Shown here piece by piece: positions 32,956 through 44,101 of a DNA stretch of 64,000 nucleotides. A model generated the notes under the pieces. That model was not told where the DNA came from. It saw nothing but the letters and a program-made list of their open reading frames with translations, and searched no databases. A program made the position numbers and the translations under genes. Every line of letters begins with the position of its first letter. The first letter of the stretch is position 1. The DNA comes from Ahaetulla prasina (taxonomy: Eukaryota > Chordata > Lepidosauria > Squamata > Colubridae), in assembly GCF_028640845.1 (NCBI RefSeq), contig NC_080540.1, positions 153,085,920 to 153,149,919 of the forward strand. Reading direction: 5' to 3'.

Positions 32956-33356
32956 ATGGTCAGTATATCAATATAAATCATAAGGAAAGATTACCAACTT
33001 TTTCATAGGTACCTCAAACCCTTTCTAAAAGACCAAACATGTCTTTCTGATATTAAAATTTGAGTCTTTTCTCATCTTTGTTCTAGTTAAAATGGGCAAA
33101 AGGACTTTTTATTTTTCTTACTCTAAATTACCCTGACCAGCTTCGTTGGCTTTTGGAAATAGAATTAGTGACAATTCCTTCTATACAAATAGTCCTCATA
33201 TAGTGGCTGCCTCATTTAGCAATCAATTCAGATAGGATGGTGATAAAAAAGTAACCTCGTGGCCAATCCTAATATTTATGACCTTTGCAGTTCCATAAAG
33301 CAAGAGAAAGCTGAAGTAATATCATAAACACAGTTGTAATTTTGCTTAGCAACTGC

Positions 33357-33575
33357 TTTGTACCCTATGACTATCTTTAAGTGTTGTAAGTGTTGCACCT
33401 TGATGAAGGTATCTTTTCTTTTATGGACACTGAGAGCGTATGCACCAAGACAAATTCCTTGTGTGTCCAATCACACTTGGCCAATAAAAAATTCTATTCT
33501 ATTCTATTCTATTCTATTCTATTCTATTCTATTCTATTCTATTCTATTCTATTCTATTCTATTCTATTCTATTTT
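33357..33575 (+). mobile_element. Rex1-like LINE 3' tail with ATTCT array
   Basis: The tail contains TGATGAAGGTATCTTTTCTT, CTTGTGTGTCCAATCACACT and TGGCCAATAAAAA, then an ATTCT array (33491-33573). The AATAAA-like word lies just before the array. Confidence 0.85.
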
Positions 33576-33630
33576 TGTTTAACAACTGAGTAGCCAATCC
33601 CAATTGTGCTCACTGAATGAGGTCTATCTG

Positions 33631-33639
33631 TATGTGTGT

Positions 33640-33674
<35 letters not shown>
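33631..33674 (+). repeat. (TG)n microsatellite
   Basis: TG dinucleotides with two TATG interruptions. Confidence 0.95.
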
Positions 33675-33675
<1 letters not shown>

Positions 33676-33676
<1 letters not shown>

Positions 33677-34449
33677 CCCTTTTATGACTGTATGCAAAGC
33701 CGAGCTCGAAACCATTCTGAAATGAGAATCTGAAATCAACAATCTGTAGCCATTCCCTAAAAATATGAAATTAATAATGAAATAATTCCTCTAGAAAGGC
33801 TTTCTAGGATGCAAGGATCATCATTATTAGATATGAATAATAGATACAATAAAAATCCATTCCTTAACTGTTTGCTTATTTATTATCATGCTGTTCCTAA
33901 AGGTGTCCAAAGAGACAACAATCAGCATCTGGGTAATTTTAACAGGAAAGCGGACGGTAAACTGAGATTACCTTTCAAATGAGCAAGCAGAAATCATGTT
34001 TCCAGTTTCCCTGAGCTAAATATTTTTGTCCTGCAAACAACCTACTCAAGAAAATACTGAATGAAAGAAATGAAATTGGTTCCTAATACACTGATGTTGT
34101 TCACAGCATTCTTGGTCAAGGCCTGGAAAAAAGATTGTGTGCAGGCATACAGATACAATAATCTGACCTGGACAAAGGGTTTGAGAGCATTTCTGAGTAA
34201 TTTATTAACTCTTCCTACTAAGGATACCTTCAGTCTTAGTTCTCTTCCCTTCTTTCACTAAATTGAGTATATTTTCTTCTCTGTTGTTTCCTCTTTTTAT
34301 AACAATACAATTTTTGTATATGTTTATTATGCATCAGCCTGGGTGGCTCATAGAGGGACAGTGTGATTAATAATTTGTGATTAATAAATTTATCAATTGA
34401 ATAAAATCAATCTTATCATTTGAGGAGTCAGGGACTACATCAGATGTAC
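33676..34449. other. Unclassified non-coding DNA
   Basis: No gene or repeat is recognised. Confidence 0.4.
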
Positions 34450-34750
34450 CAGTGGTGAAATGCAATTTTTTTTTTGTTACCAGTTCTGTGGGCGTGGCTT
34501 GGTGGGCATGGCTTGGTGGGGTTATGTGACTGGGTGAGCATGGCCAACTTTTTTTTTTCTTTTTAAAGCATTTTTACTACCTATTCATCCGAACCGGTAG
34601 TAAAAAAAATGCTTTAAAAAAGTTTTTAAAAAATTCCGACGATCGCATGGACAGCTGTGATCGTCAGAACCTTTTTTTAAAACTTTTTTAAAGCATTTTT
34701 TTACTACTGGTTCGGACAAACCAGAGTGAACTGGTAGCATTTCACCCCTG
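34450..34750. mobile_element. hAT-like element with CAGTGGTGAAATGC ends
   Basis: The ends CAGTGGTGAAATGCA and TAGCATTTCACCCCTG are inverted repeats. The flanks AGATGTAC (34442-34449) and AAATGTAC (34751-34758) differ at one base. The interior has complementary AAAGCATTTTTACTAC and GTAGTAAAAAAAATGCTTT stretches and a CGACGATCGC/GCTGTGATCGTC inverted pair, so it can fold extensively. Confidence 0.85.
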
Positions 34751-34758
34751 AAATGTAC

Positions 34759-36045
34759 TAAGAAATATCTAAACTATGCTATGGAATTTGGGGCTATATA
34801 CGTTCTGAGAGAATACACTAATTTTGAACAACTGAACCACATACCAGAAGCTTTTGAGAAGTAAAAAGTTTCTTTTCTTGCTACAGAAATAAATTTTTAT
34901 CTTTGAATTGCCATATAAATTAAATATTTTATTTTATAAATAATAATTAATAAATAACAATTAAATGGCACAGAATAATCACAATTTTAAATCATTATTA
35001 GATACATAATCATGTGAAATCACAGCTTCCAGTTCTTTAGCTGGTATTGGCCTTCATTCACATTGGATTCTTCCTAAGAAGCTGCAATGTTGTAATGTAT
35101 CAGCATAGTATATATGTAGATGCATACATATTTTAAGTGCCGCCCAAGATATTTTGGCATGACACTCAGTGTCCTGATAACTGTAATTACTGGGGCCACC
35201 ACAGCTGATTGATATAATATGATATAATTTCAAATTACTAAAAAAATTAGAATTAAGCCCCCCGATTGTTTGAAAAATCTAAATTACATTCTCTGTTTGA
35301 ATGATTTTGACAAGAGTAGGTGTAAGACCTTTGAGTACAGTCTGCTTCATCTAATGCATGAAGTTGTAGACATAAATGTATATATTCAATCACCTTGCAG
35401 TGGGAGAGATGGCAAAGGGAGAAATACAAGGCAGATTTACTAAAGGCAGTGACCTCTAACATAGCTTTGATTATGGTTACGTACAGCTGTCTACTTGTCA
35501 GTTTTAATAATGTAATCCTTTCTCTTTTTCATTACTTTGAAATACATCTTACTATATTCAGTAGTTCTATTCCTGGTAATTGTATTTCTTTCAGATGCAT
35601 TTTAGAATAGACCATCGTGGTTATTGATTCATTGTTTAATTAGACACACAAAACCACTGGCAGAAGCTAGAAATACCTGAGGGGTTCTGAGAGTAAAGGT
35701 CATTTGAATGAAATATGAACATCACTAAGGGGCTAATCAAATCAAAAGATACAGCAAATCCCATATTCTGTGTTCTCAATGATATGCTAGTACATGTTTA
35801 AGAAGTAGCTCTGCCAACTCCATTGCTGCCACTGTGTTGCAGTGCCAGGCGCAGAACAACTGTTAGGTGTGTTAGGTGTTGTGGCTCAGCTATGCTTTCA
35901 ACCAGTTCCAAATCCCAGAAAATTTAACAACTGCGTCTCATGAGTCGGCTCCAGCCCACCTATGCAGTTCTATAAGTGGAAAAGAAATGTAAGTGACTAT
36001 GTGCCAAAGATGTCCTTGGTGTTCATACACAACTGATAAAATATC
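34759..36045. other. Unclassified non-coding DNA
   Basis: AT-rich, no gene or repeat recognised. Short frames near 35253-35610 overlap on both strands and have no motif. Confidence 0.4.
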
Positions 36046-36050
36046 TATTG

Positions 36051-36805
36051 TGTTATGACCCAGATCACCTAGGTAGAGGCAGGCTTTGATAGAGTCTTTT
36101 ATTGCTATGCTAATTCCACAACAAATGACCCCAACAATCCCTAGTAAAGCTCAAATTTCCCTGAAGGCAGCTTCCACAGTACCAAGCCAGTAATCACCAA
36201 AACCGATTCACGAAGGCAGAGAGGAAGTCCAAAAAGCAAGATGCAAATTCACAGGGCAAGGTCCATGGACAAGATTCAAGGTCCACAGGGCAAGGCAAGT
36301 CCACAAGGCAAAAGCACAGGCAGAAACACGATTCAAAGCAGTGTTTTTCCAAGGCCAGGGAAGTGCATGGCAAAGCAGATTGTTCCCAACAAAGACGCTT
36401 CTCCCCTGGCCTGTACTTAAATCAGTCCAAGCCAGGTGTTCCTTGTGAGGAAGGTCAGGGTGGCCTTCTCCCAAGTAGCCTCACAGACTTCTTTTGAGCG
36501 TGCCTCCGCTCCACTCCCCATGCCCTTGGATAGAGCGGGGGAAGCAGCTGTTCCTCATCAGAGGGGATCTGCTGCCGCTCATCACCTCTGCCTATCTGCA
36601 GCTGACTACTCCCCTGTGTCTGTGAGGACAGGCAGCTTCCCATCCAGTCAACCACCTCCTCCAGTGCCCTGAAAGGCCTGGGACAGCATTGTCCTCAGCT
36701 CCTGGCCTCTCCAAACATTCCACGGAAGACGTGCCATCCCCATTGGATAATCCCGTTTCCAATTCCTCCTCCTTCTTTGAACCAGGATCCAATGGGGCCA
36801 TGACA
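36051..36805 (-). mobile_element. Solo LTR, 755 bp
   Basis: The ends TGTTATGACCC and GGGGCCATGACA are imperfect inverted repeats of the TG...CA type. The 5-bp TSD TATTG flanks it (36046-36050, 36806-36810). On the minus strand AATAAA (in CAATAAAAGACTCTATC) lies near the 3' end, so transcription ran to the minus side. No internal coding or second LTR is present, implying excision by LTR-LTR recombination. Frames inside are not genes. Confidence 0.85.
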
Positions 36806-36810
36806 TATTG

Positions 36811-38000
36811 CCTTAAGTTGTGTGACATCTAAAACCTAATTATTTTTACGGAAACCCATAATTATTTTCTTACTTCTAGTATCTAGTCCAATTTCATACT
36901 AATGCTAATTGCATCGAGATATAAATCATCTTAATTACACAAAACCGGGCAAATGTTTTGTGTTCCGTATTCCTCCTTCCCCACGAGTAACCTAGTTTAT
37001 GAAGTGGAATCAGGAGGGCATCAGTCAGTCTAGTGAAATATGATGTTTTCTTTTGTTGCCTATCATCATTCGTGTAAACAAAAATAACTAAATGATCAGC
37101 AAAGGGCAAAGGTTGCTAATTGTGATTGTTACATGCATTTTCTCCTGGTAATAATCTTAATTGGAAAAAAAATGCTTTAAAATTGTAGCTACCAATTTTT
37201 GCGTAATTAACTGCTAGCGTGAAAAGGAGTTTCTACAGAGACTTTCGTTTTTCAAACATAGCGGAATTAGTGATGTAAGACTCCGGGAAGTTTCCACCGT
37301 AGAATGCAGAGTCCTGTATTTTTTACATACTTTGCTCTCTACTTGCAATATTATAATTGTGGGAAACTTAAAAGGTTATTTAAAGAATCAAAGACTGAAA
37401 CTCTATCAACCCCAGAAATGCCGGCATTGGAATCCACAGTGTCCTTAGAGTACATCTGGAGTCCCCTCTGGTTTGTAAAATTTAAATTTAAATCTCACTA
37501 AAATCACTAAGTTTCACAAGATAGCCTGTCATTTAGTACTCTGAGCCAAATTAAATGTGATGTGTTTAGATGTGGATAGGCTTCTGGTATTTTTTAAAGT
37601 GTTAAGTGGCTTTCAAAGTGCACTGCAGTGAAGTTGAAATATATTGTAGTTGTATCATCAAGCCAATGCCCTTTAACTCTTTTCGTCTGTTTTTCTGTGA
37701 TTAAAATTGACCTTGCCTTGAAGCAGCTATTAGCATCTTCTGTTTCTCCCTTGTAATGTGAAGACTCTGCATTCTGGTTTCTTTACACATCGTATTGTGT
37801 AACTTTTTCATCTCTTACAATGATAGATGAGTCCTGGGCGTATTTTATAGCACCTTCTCACTTTGCCTGTGACAATGGCAAGATGCTAGCAAATGTTCCA
37901 ACATCTTCAGCAATTCCCCATCAGATTCTTGACAGCTATGTTGATGTAGAAAGAATTTTCCAAAGCAAGGAAATTTGCAAAATTTAGATTCACAACTGCT
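36811..38000. other. Unclassified DNA with a candidate conserved stretch
   Basis: No gene is supportable. The part 36890-37290 has a different texture, with TAATTA-type words and low simple-repeat content, and might be a conserved non-coding element. Confidence 0.3.
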
Positions 38001-38154
38001 TCTCCTCCTCCTCCTCCTCCTCTTCTTTGACCTTCTGCTTTTTTATGTATGCCTTATTTGTTACGGAATCCCCAGACATTCTCTCCAGATGGACAAACCA
38101 CTTTATTTGCTGTCTGTATATGTAGTTTAATATTAATTCTATTCCAGTTCTTTC

Positions 38155-40016
38155 ATGACTACAGATGTTAGAGCAACTGGCTCTGCCCTTCATCCTACAA
38201 CATCTTGAATCTCCAAAGACTTATGCAAGGGTCCTCTTTGTAGACTTTAGTTCAGCATTCAATACCATCATTCCAGACACTCTTCTAACTAAGCTAAACC
38301 AGCTACAGGTACCGGAACAGACTTGTAAGTGGATCACAAGCTTCCTAACAAACAGGAAGCAGCAGGTGAAGCTAAGCAAGATCGCATCAAATACCTGTAC
38401 AATTAGCACAGGATCCCTCCCCCGAGGCTGTGTTCTCTCCCCACTTCTCTTCTCTCTGTATACCAATGACTGCATGTCTAACGATCCATCTGTTAAATTA
38501 CTGAAGTTCGCAGATAACACAACAGTGATCAGTCTCATTCGAGACAATGATGAATCCACATACAGAAGGGAGGTTGAACAACTAGCCTCGTGGTGCGACC
38601 GGAACAATCTGGAACTGAACACACACAACCCTGTAGAAATGGTGGTGTCAGTATTCCAGAAAACCCCTTCTGCAGACTTTAGGAGAAACCCTTCCATAAT
38701 TCCACCTCTCACAATACTAGACAACACAGTATCAACAGTAGAAACCTTCAAATGACTACTTCAGCTTCAATCACAACAATACATGAGCGCACAATAGATT
38801 TAAGCTTAATGTGAATCGCTCCAATCTCGATTGCAGAAAATATGACTTCATCAACAGAGTTGTTAATGCCTGGAATGCAGTACCAGACTCTGTGGTCTCT
38901 TCCCAAAATCCCCAAAGCTTTAACCAAAAACTATCTACTATTGACCTCACACCATTCTTAAGAGGTATGTAAGGGGCGTACATAAGAGCACAAACATGCC
39001 TACCGTTCTGTCCTAATGTTCCCTTTGATTGTATCCAATTTCATATAGTTATTGCATACTTATGATTATATATATGCTTATATATCGTATAGTTATCTCA
39101 TGCTTATGCTTATATATACTGTTGTGACAAATAAAATAAATAAAATAAAAATAAATAAAAATAAATTTCTAGGTTCTACCTTATTGCAAGATCTAAAATG
39201 GACAGCTAATATCAAAAACGTCATCAAAAAAGAACAGCAAAGGAACTCAGAAAGCTCAAACTGCCCAAGGAGCTGCTGATCCAGTTCTACAGAGGAATTA
39301 TTGAGTCTGTCATCTGCACCTCTATAACTGTCTGTTTTGGTTCTGCAACCCAACAAGAAAGACACAGACTTCAGAGGATAATTAGAACTGCAGAAAAAAC
39401 AGTTGCTACCAACCTGCCTTTCATTGAGGACCTGTATACTGCTCGAGTCAAAAAGAGGGCTGTGAAAATATTTACAGATCCCTCACATCCTGGACATAAA
39501 CTGTTTCAACTCCTACCCTCAAAACAACGCTACAGAGTACTGCACACCAGAACAACTAGACACAAGAACAGTTTTTTCCCGAAGGCCATCACTCTGCTAA
39601 ACAAATAATTCCCTCAACACTGTCAAACTATTTACTAAATCTGCACTACTATTAATCTTCTCATCGTTCCCATCACCCATCTCCTTCCACTTATGACTGT
39701 AACTTTGTTGCTTGTATCCTTACTATTTATACTGATATTGTTTCCTGATTGCTTATTTGTACCCTATGACTGTCATTAAGTGTTGTATCATTAAGTGTTA
39801 AATTTGTACCCTATGACTATCATTAAGAGTTGTAAACGTTGTACCTTGATGAAGGTATCTTTTCTTTTATGTACACTGAGAGCATATGCACCAAGACAAA
39901 TTCCTTGTGTGTCCAATCAAACTTGGCCAATAAAAAGTCTATTCTATTCTATTCTATTCTATTCTATTCTATTCTATTCTATTCTATTCTATTCTATTCT
40001 ATTCTATTCTATTCTA
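38155..40016 (+). mobile_element. Rex1-like LINE, 5'-truncated, with a CR1-group insert
   Basis: The frame 38165-38755 encodes a reverse transcriptase with VDFSSAFNT (motif A, the signature used to detect Rex1), GCVLSPLLFSLYTND (motif B) and KFADNTTVISLI (motif C; the second catalytic aspartate is N). The frame resumes at 39167 with FLGSTLLQDLKW and continues, after a frameshift near 39235, to ERHRLQRIIRTAEKTV and KNSFFPKAITLLNK. The 3' UTR has AATTCCTTGTGTGTCCAATC and ends in an ATTCT array. The 7-bp TTCTTTC (38148-38154, 40017-40023) is the likely TSD. Domains upstream of RT motif A are absent. Confidence 0.88.
38754..39162 (+). mobile_element. CR1-group LINE 3' end inserted in the Rex1-like LINE
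   Basis: Plus-strand text includes NDYFSFNHNNT, NRFKLNVNR-like and RVVNAWNAVPDSVV, ending in LRGM and stop, then a tail reaching AATAAAATAAATAAAATAA. The 4-bp TSD AAAT is on both sides (38750-38753, 39163-39166). Removing this segment restores the Rex1-like reading across the site, so it landed in an already present copy. Confidence 0.85.
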
Positions 40017-40020
40017 TTCT
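39940..40020 (+). repeat. ATTCT array of the Rex1-like LINE
   Basis: Sixteen ATTCT units follow the TTGGCCAATAAAAAG end of the LINE. Confidence 0.95.
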
Positions 40021-40526
40021 TTCCTTTATAACCTTATTCCTGATTTTATCTCTTCCAGTCATTCTAACAGCTTTTCTCAAAGATCTCATTTCCATACCAA
40101 CTTACTTTTGTTTGTGCTTTATTGTAAGTGTCCATCTTTGGCACTGGTAACATGAGTTGGGGATAAACATGCTTTGTATGAGATGCTTCTTTGTACTAAT
40201 CGGTACTGCTTATGTTGTCAGAGTGGAGCTAGCTATCCCAATACTTAGTGTACCTTTTTGCATCATTTTTTTGTCCCTTTTTCCATCTTCAGTAAATGTT
40301 GTTCCTAAATATTTGAACTCTGATACTTGTTTTATGCTTGTTCCCTCTATTACTAAGTTTAGGGTGTACTTTTCTTTTTTGATTACCATTATTTCTTTTT
40401 CTTTTTAACTAATTTGCATACTATTTGTTTTACGTTCTTGGTTTATGGGCATGATATGTTGTTGCAGTTCTTGTTATCAATGCCTGATCATCTGCAAAGA
40501 GCAATTCATTGATATTATTTTCATTC

Positions 40527-41986
40527 TAGACCCGTTCCAGTCCGGTTTCCGGCCCGGTTACAGCACGGAGACGGCTTTGGTCGCGTTGGTGGATGATCTC
40601 TGGAGGGCCAGGGATAGGGGTTGTTCCTCTGCCCTGGTCCTATTAGACCTCTCAGCGGCTTTCGATACCATCGACCATGGTATCCTGCTGCGCCGGTTGG
40701 AGGGATTGGGAGTGGGAGGCACCGTTTATCGGTGGTTCTCCTCCTATCTCTCCGACCGGTCGCAGTCGGTGTTGACAGGGGGGCAGGGGTCGGCCCCGAG
40801 GCGCCTCACTTGTGGGGTGCCGCAGGGGTCGATCCTCTTGCCCCTACTGTTTAACATCTACATGAAGCCGCTGGGTGAGATCATCAGTGGTTTCGGTGTG
40901 AAGTACCAGCTGTATGCGGATGACACCCAGCTGTACTTTTCTACACCGGACCACCCCAACGAAGCTATCGAAGTGCTGTCCCGGTGTCTGGAGGCCGTAC
41001 GGGTCTGGATGGGGAGAAACAGGCTCAAGCTCAATCCCGCCAAGACAGAGTGGCTGTGGATGCCGGCATCCCGGTACAGTCAGCTAAATCCGCGGCTGAC
41101 CATCGGGGGCGGGTCAGTGGCCCCGGTGGGGGGGGGTCGCAACTTAGGCGTCCTCCTGGATGAACGGCTGTCTTTAGAAGATCATTTGACGGCCGTCTCC
41201 AGGAGAGCGTTCTACCAGGTTCGCCTGGTACGCCAGTTGCGCCCCTTTCTGGACCGGGATGCCCTATGCACGGTCACCCACGCACCCACTATGCACGGTC
41301 ACCCACGCACTCGTGACGTCTCGCCTGGATTACTGCAATGCTCTCTACATGGGGCTCCCCTTGAAGGGCATCCGGAGGCTGCAGTTAGTCCAGAACGCGG
41401 CTGCGCGGGTGATAGATGGAGCCCCTCGTGGCTCCCGTATGACACCCATCCTGCGCAGACTGCACTGGCTACCTGTGGCCTTCCGGGTGCGCTTCAAGGT
41501 TTTGGTGACCACCTTTAAAGCGCTCCATGGCATTGGGCCGGGTTATTTACGGGACCGCCTACTGCTACCGCATGCCTCTCACCGACCCGTGCGCTCTCAT
41601 AGAGAGGGTCTCCTCAGGGTGCCGTCAGCGAGGCAATGTCGCCTGGCGACGCCCAGGGGAAGGGCCTTCTCTGTGGGGGCTCCCACCCTCTGGAACGAAC
41701 TACCCCCCGGCCTTCGTCAGCTTTCGGACCTTCGGACCTTCCGCCGCGGGCTCAAAACATACCTATTTAATTGTGCAGGACTGAGCTAGATTTTAAATTT
41801 ATGGGTTTTAACTGGGTTTTATTTTTTATATTTTAAAATACGGGCTTATAGAATAAGTTTTTTAATTGTTTTTATAGTGTATTTATGTGTCTATGTGTTT
41901 TTTAAGTGCCTGTAAACCGCCCTGAGTCCTTCGGGAGATAGGGCGGTATATAAATATGATTAATAAATAAATAAATAAATAAATAA
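40527..41986 (+). mobile_element. L2 LINE, 5'-truncated, inserted in the RTE-like LINE
   Basis: The copy starts inside the reverse transcriptase (FQSGFRPGYSTETALVALVD) and runs to the 3' tail TAAACCGCCCTGAGTCCTTC with an (AAAT)n end. The TSD ATTC lies at 40523-40526 and 41987-41990. Its G+C content is clearly higher than the flanks. The L2 assignment rests on motifs and on the same 3' tail at 31266 and 50134. Confidence 0.92.
40540..41789 (+). pseudogene. L2 ORF2, reverse transcriptase and C-terminal part, frameshifted
   Basis: Motif A is VLLDLSAAFDTIDHGILLRR, motif B GVPQGSILLPLLFNIYMKPL and motif C YQLYADDTQLYFS with both catalytic aspartates. The frame continues through WMGRNRLKLNPAKTEWLWMP and NLGVLLDERLSLEDHL. 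At 41265-41310 a 25-nt unit is duplicated, which shifts the frame; the true C-terminus continues in the frame 41259-41789 (YCNALYMGLPLKGIRRLQLV, LWNELPPGLRQL). The ATG at 40445 is in flanking DNA and irrelevant. The copy at 50134-51064 has no duplication. Confidence 0.88.
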
Positions 41987-42080
41987 ATTCCTGGCCTTAG
42001 CTTTTTTGCTTATTCTGTCAATGTAGGTGATAAATGATCATGGTGATAAGACACAAATGTGAATGATACACGGATATTTC

Positions 42081-42505
42081 AAGAAGGTTTTGTTGCCTAT
42101 ATTGAAAAAAAGATGCAGGTATACATTTTGCATAAGCTGTGGAAAAAAGAACAGTTCATCATTCAGGACATAGGCCAAAGGTTTTGTTAGTTTGTTTGTT
42201 TGTGTCCCACGGAGTATTATTATGGAGTCGGTGATATTGGGATACTTATAGGACAGTATCAATCAATGGAAGAAAGATCGTGATCCTTCTCCACCTGGCA
42301 TTTCCCCACAGTAATGCTCGATTTCTCTCCAATTAAAACTTGGCTTTAAATCTATAAAGTCTGAATGGGGTTATGGGATGAAGTATACTTCCCTTTCCTT
42401 CCCTCCCATTTTGTTTATTTTTCATCGTTGTGAAATACTTTGCACTTGTAGAGTTACATGAATGATTAATAATAGTAGCTATGCTAGGAACATAGTTAAA
42501 AGAAT
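42081..42505. other. Unclassified DNA, possibly more of the RTE-like LINE
   Basis: The minus frame 42038-42262 ends in CIIHICVLSP, like the start of the RTE block, but the text before it is not clearly recognisable. Confidence 0.3.
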
Positions 42506-42506
42506 T

Positions 42507-42508
<2 letters not shown>

Positions 42509-42550
<42 letters not shown>
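42509..42550 (+). repeat. (CA)n microsatellite
   Basis: About twenty uninterrupted CA units. Confidence 0.95.
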
Positions 42551-42552
<2 letters not shown>

Positions 42553-43204
42553 TTACAAGGCTGCCCGTTTTTATCTCCATATCTCAAACATGATGAAACA
42601 CCTACACAGAGATTCAAGTTGACAACCATTTTCACTAGCTGAATCAGCAAAGAAGGATGCAGAAAGCTTAATAATGAAGATAATAATTACCATGCTTGTT
42701 ACTAATAACATAATGCAGTAGCAGCTAAAATCACCTCCAGAAAATTGATAATTTATATTTTCTGGAAAAATTATACTTGCCAACCGAGTTGCTTCAACAT
42801 TTCTAACAAATAAAACATTAGTAGAATTGTTCCTTTCTGCAGAGGACAAAAATATGACTAACACTTTTCCATGTTATAAAATTAACATGGTCATGGGATT
42901 AGGAATTTAATGACAATAGATAACGCTCCAATTCATAAAGTTTTAGGAATGGGATTGCTAGCAATGAAAGTATATAAAGTTTGATGGACTACCTATAAAT
43001 TTGGTTATTAAAAAATTGTCATTATCTATATATGACTGTAGTTTTAAAAGTTAAAACTGTACTGCTAAGCTAAGGACATATTCATAGTATACATTTGGCT
43101 GTTCCTGTCCTGTGCTGGTAGCAGCTGGACTCTGAACTGGTTTAAGAAAATTCTGCCCTGATTAGGATGTTTCTGCAGCAGTTTACAAAATATTTAATCT
43201 CAGC
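42551..43204. other. Unclassified non-coding DNA
   Basis: No gene or repeat is recognised. Confidence 0.4.
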
Positions 43205-43272
43205 ATGGCTGGCTGAGGAATTCTGGGAGTTGGTCCGTAAGTCTTAAAGTTGCCCAGTTTGGAGACCCCTGA
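43205..43272. mobile_element. Truncated CAGGGGTCTCC hAT-like MITE
   Basis: GGCTGAGGAATTCTGGGAGT followed by CTTAAAGTTGCCCAGTTTGG and AGACCCCTG matches the right arm and loop of the palindromic element at 58911-59029. The left arm is missing. Confidence 0.75.
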
Positions 43273-43416
43273 AATATATCATGGCGAAATATTACGAAGA
43301 TCTTCTCAGTATCAATATCAAGCATATAAAGAACTTGAAAGGCATTCCCAAAAGAACTAGTATTGTACAATAAGATGATAAACATACTGAATTGTTAAAC
43401 ATTCTTCATAGTAGGT

Positions 43417-43515
43417 ATATTTTATTTTTATTTTTATTTTATTTTATTTATTTTGTCACACAGTATATATAAGCGTAAGCATGAAATAACTATACAATAT
43501 ATAAGTATATACTGT
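43417..43515 (-). mobile_element. CR1-group LINE, 3' end, left of the L1 insertion
   Basis: A TTTATTTT-type tail is followed by TTTTGTCACACAGTATATAT, as at 39105-39130 in reverse. The host copy continues at 47646. Confidence 0.75.
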
Positions 43516-44101
43516 CCGGTGGCGCCACCTTCTTCGCTGAGTTCCTAATTAAGGGAGCTCCGTACTGAACATCGTAAAAGCCAGGAAAAGCCGGCTTTAA
43601 TCTCTTTCCCTGGATGAAAGGGAAAAGATAAGAGCTGCGGGAGTGTGGTGGTAGACCTCCCCAGGGGCTTTGTTTTTAATTAAGCAGAGCCCTGAGGGTC
43701 GAGAGTCCCATAAATATTCCTGCCAAGCTCCGACTTCAGTGCGTACCTGCAAAAGCAGGAAAAGAAGAAAGTGTCCTTCTCTGCTAATTGTCTTATCTTT
43801 ATGGATTTCTATAAGCAGACGGAATGAGCTCGAGTGAACAATTACTGGATTGCAAGTATTTTTGATTTCCTGACTTCTACCCTTTTAAAAAGAGAAACTT
43901 TTTTTTCTTTGTTTCAACTGACTCTTTAAGATGGCGCCTGAAAGGGAGTGAAAGTGAAGAATGGAATTCTAAACAGCCTGTGTAACTAAGAAGCTAAGAA
44001 ATGTTATGTGTGGATTTTAATGAAGTGAAGTGAGCTCTCCTATACTTAAAGGGGAAAAGAGAAGTTTCTAGACTTATATTTTGTGAATTTTAAAAACTGA
44101 A
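43516..44101 (+). promoter_or_regulatory. L1 5' UTR with presumed internal promoter
   Basis: It begins with a G+C-rich GTCCGGTGGCGCCACCTTC immediately after the TSD, contains GGAAAAGCCGGCTTT, and leads to the ORF1 ATG at 44102. L1 families carry their promoter inside this region; no single element can be pinned down here. Confidence 0.7.

Larger units (their letters stand above)
38005..42080 (-). mobile_element. RTE-like LINE fragment holding nested LINEs
   Basis: Three separated minus-strand blocks form one ORF2. Block 42080-41987 has CVLSP and FITYIDRISKKAKA. Block 40526-40024 has NELLFADDQALIT (catalytic box) and later VSEFKYLGTTF-like text. Block 38154-38005 has ELILNYIYRQQIKWFVHLER, the C-terminus of RTE/BovB-like proteins. 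The reading continues across the gaps once the inserted elements are removed. The inserted elements are Rex1-like (38155-40016) and L2 (40527-41986). The RTE copy is decayed, with in-frame stops, and is older than both insertions. Confidence 0.75.

Noticed and set aside
38221..38751. 176-codon minus-strand frame opposite the Rex1-like reverse transcriptase
   Set aside because: The RT motifs read on the plus strand, and this frame is a shadow.
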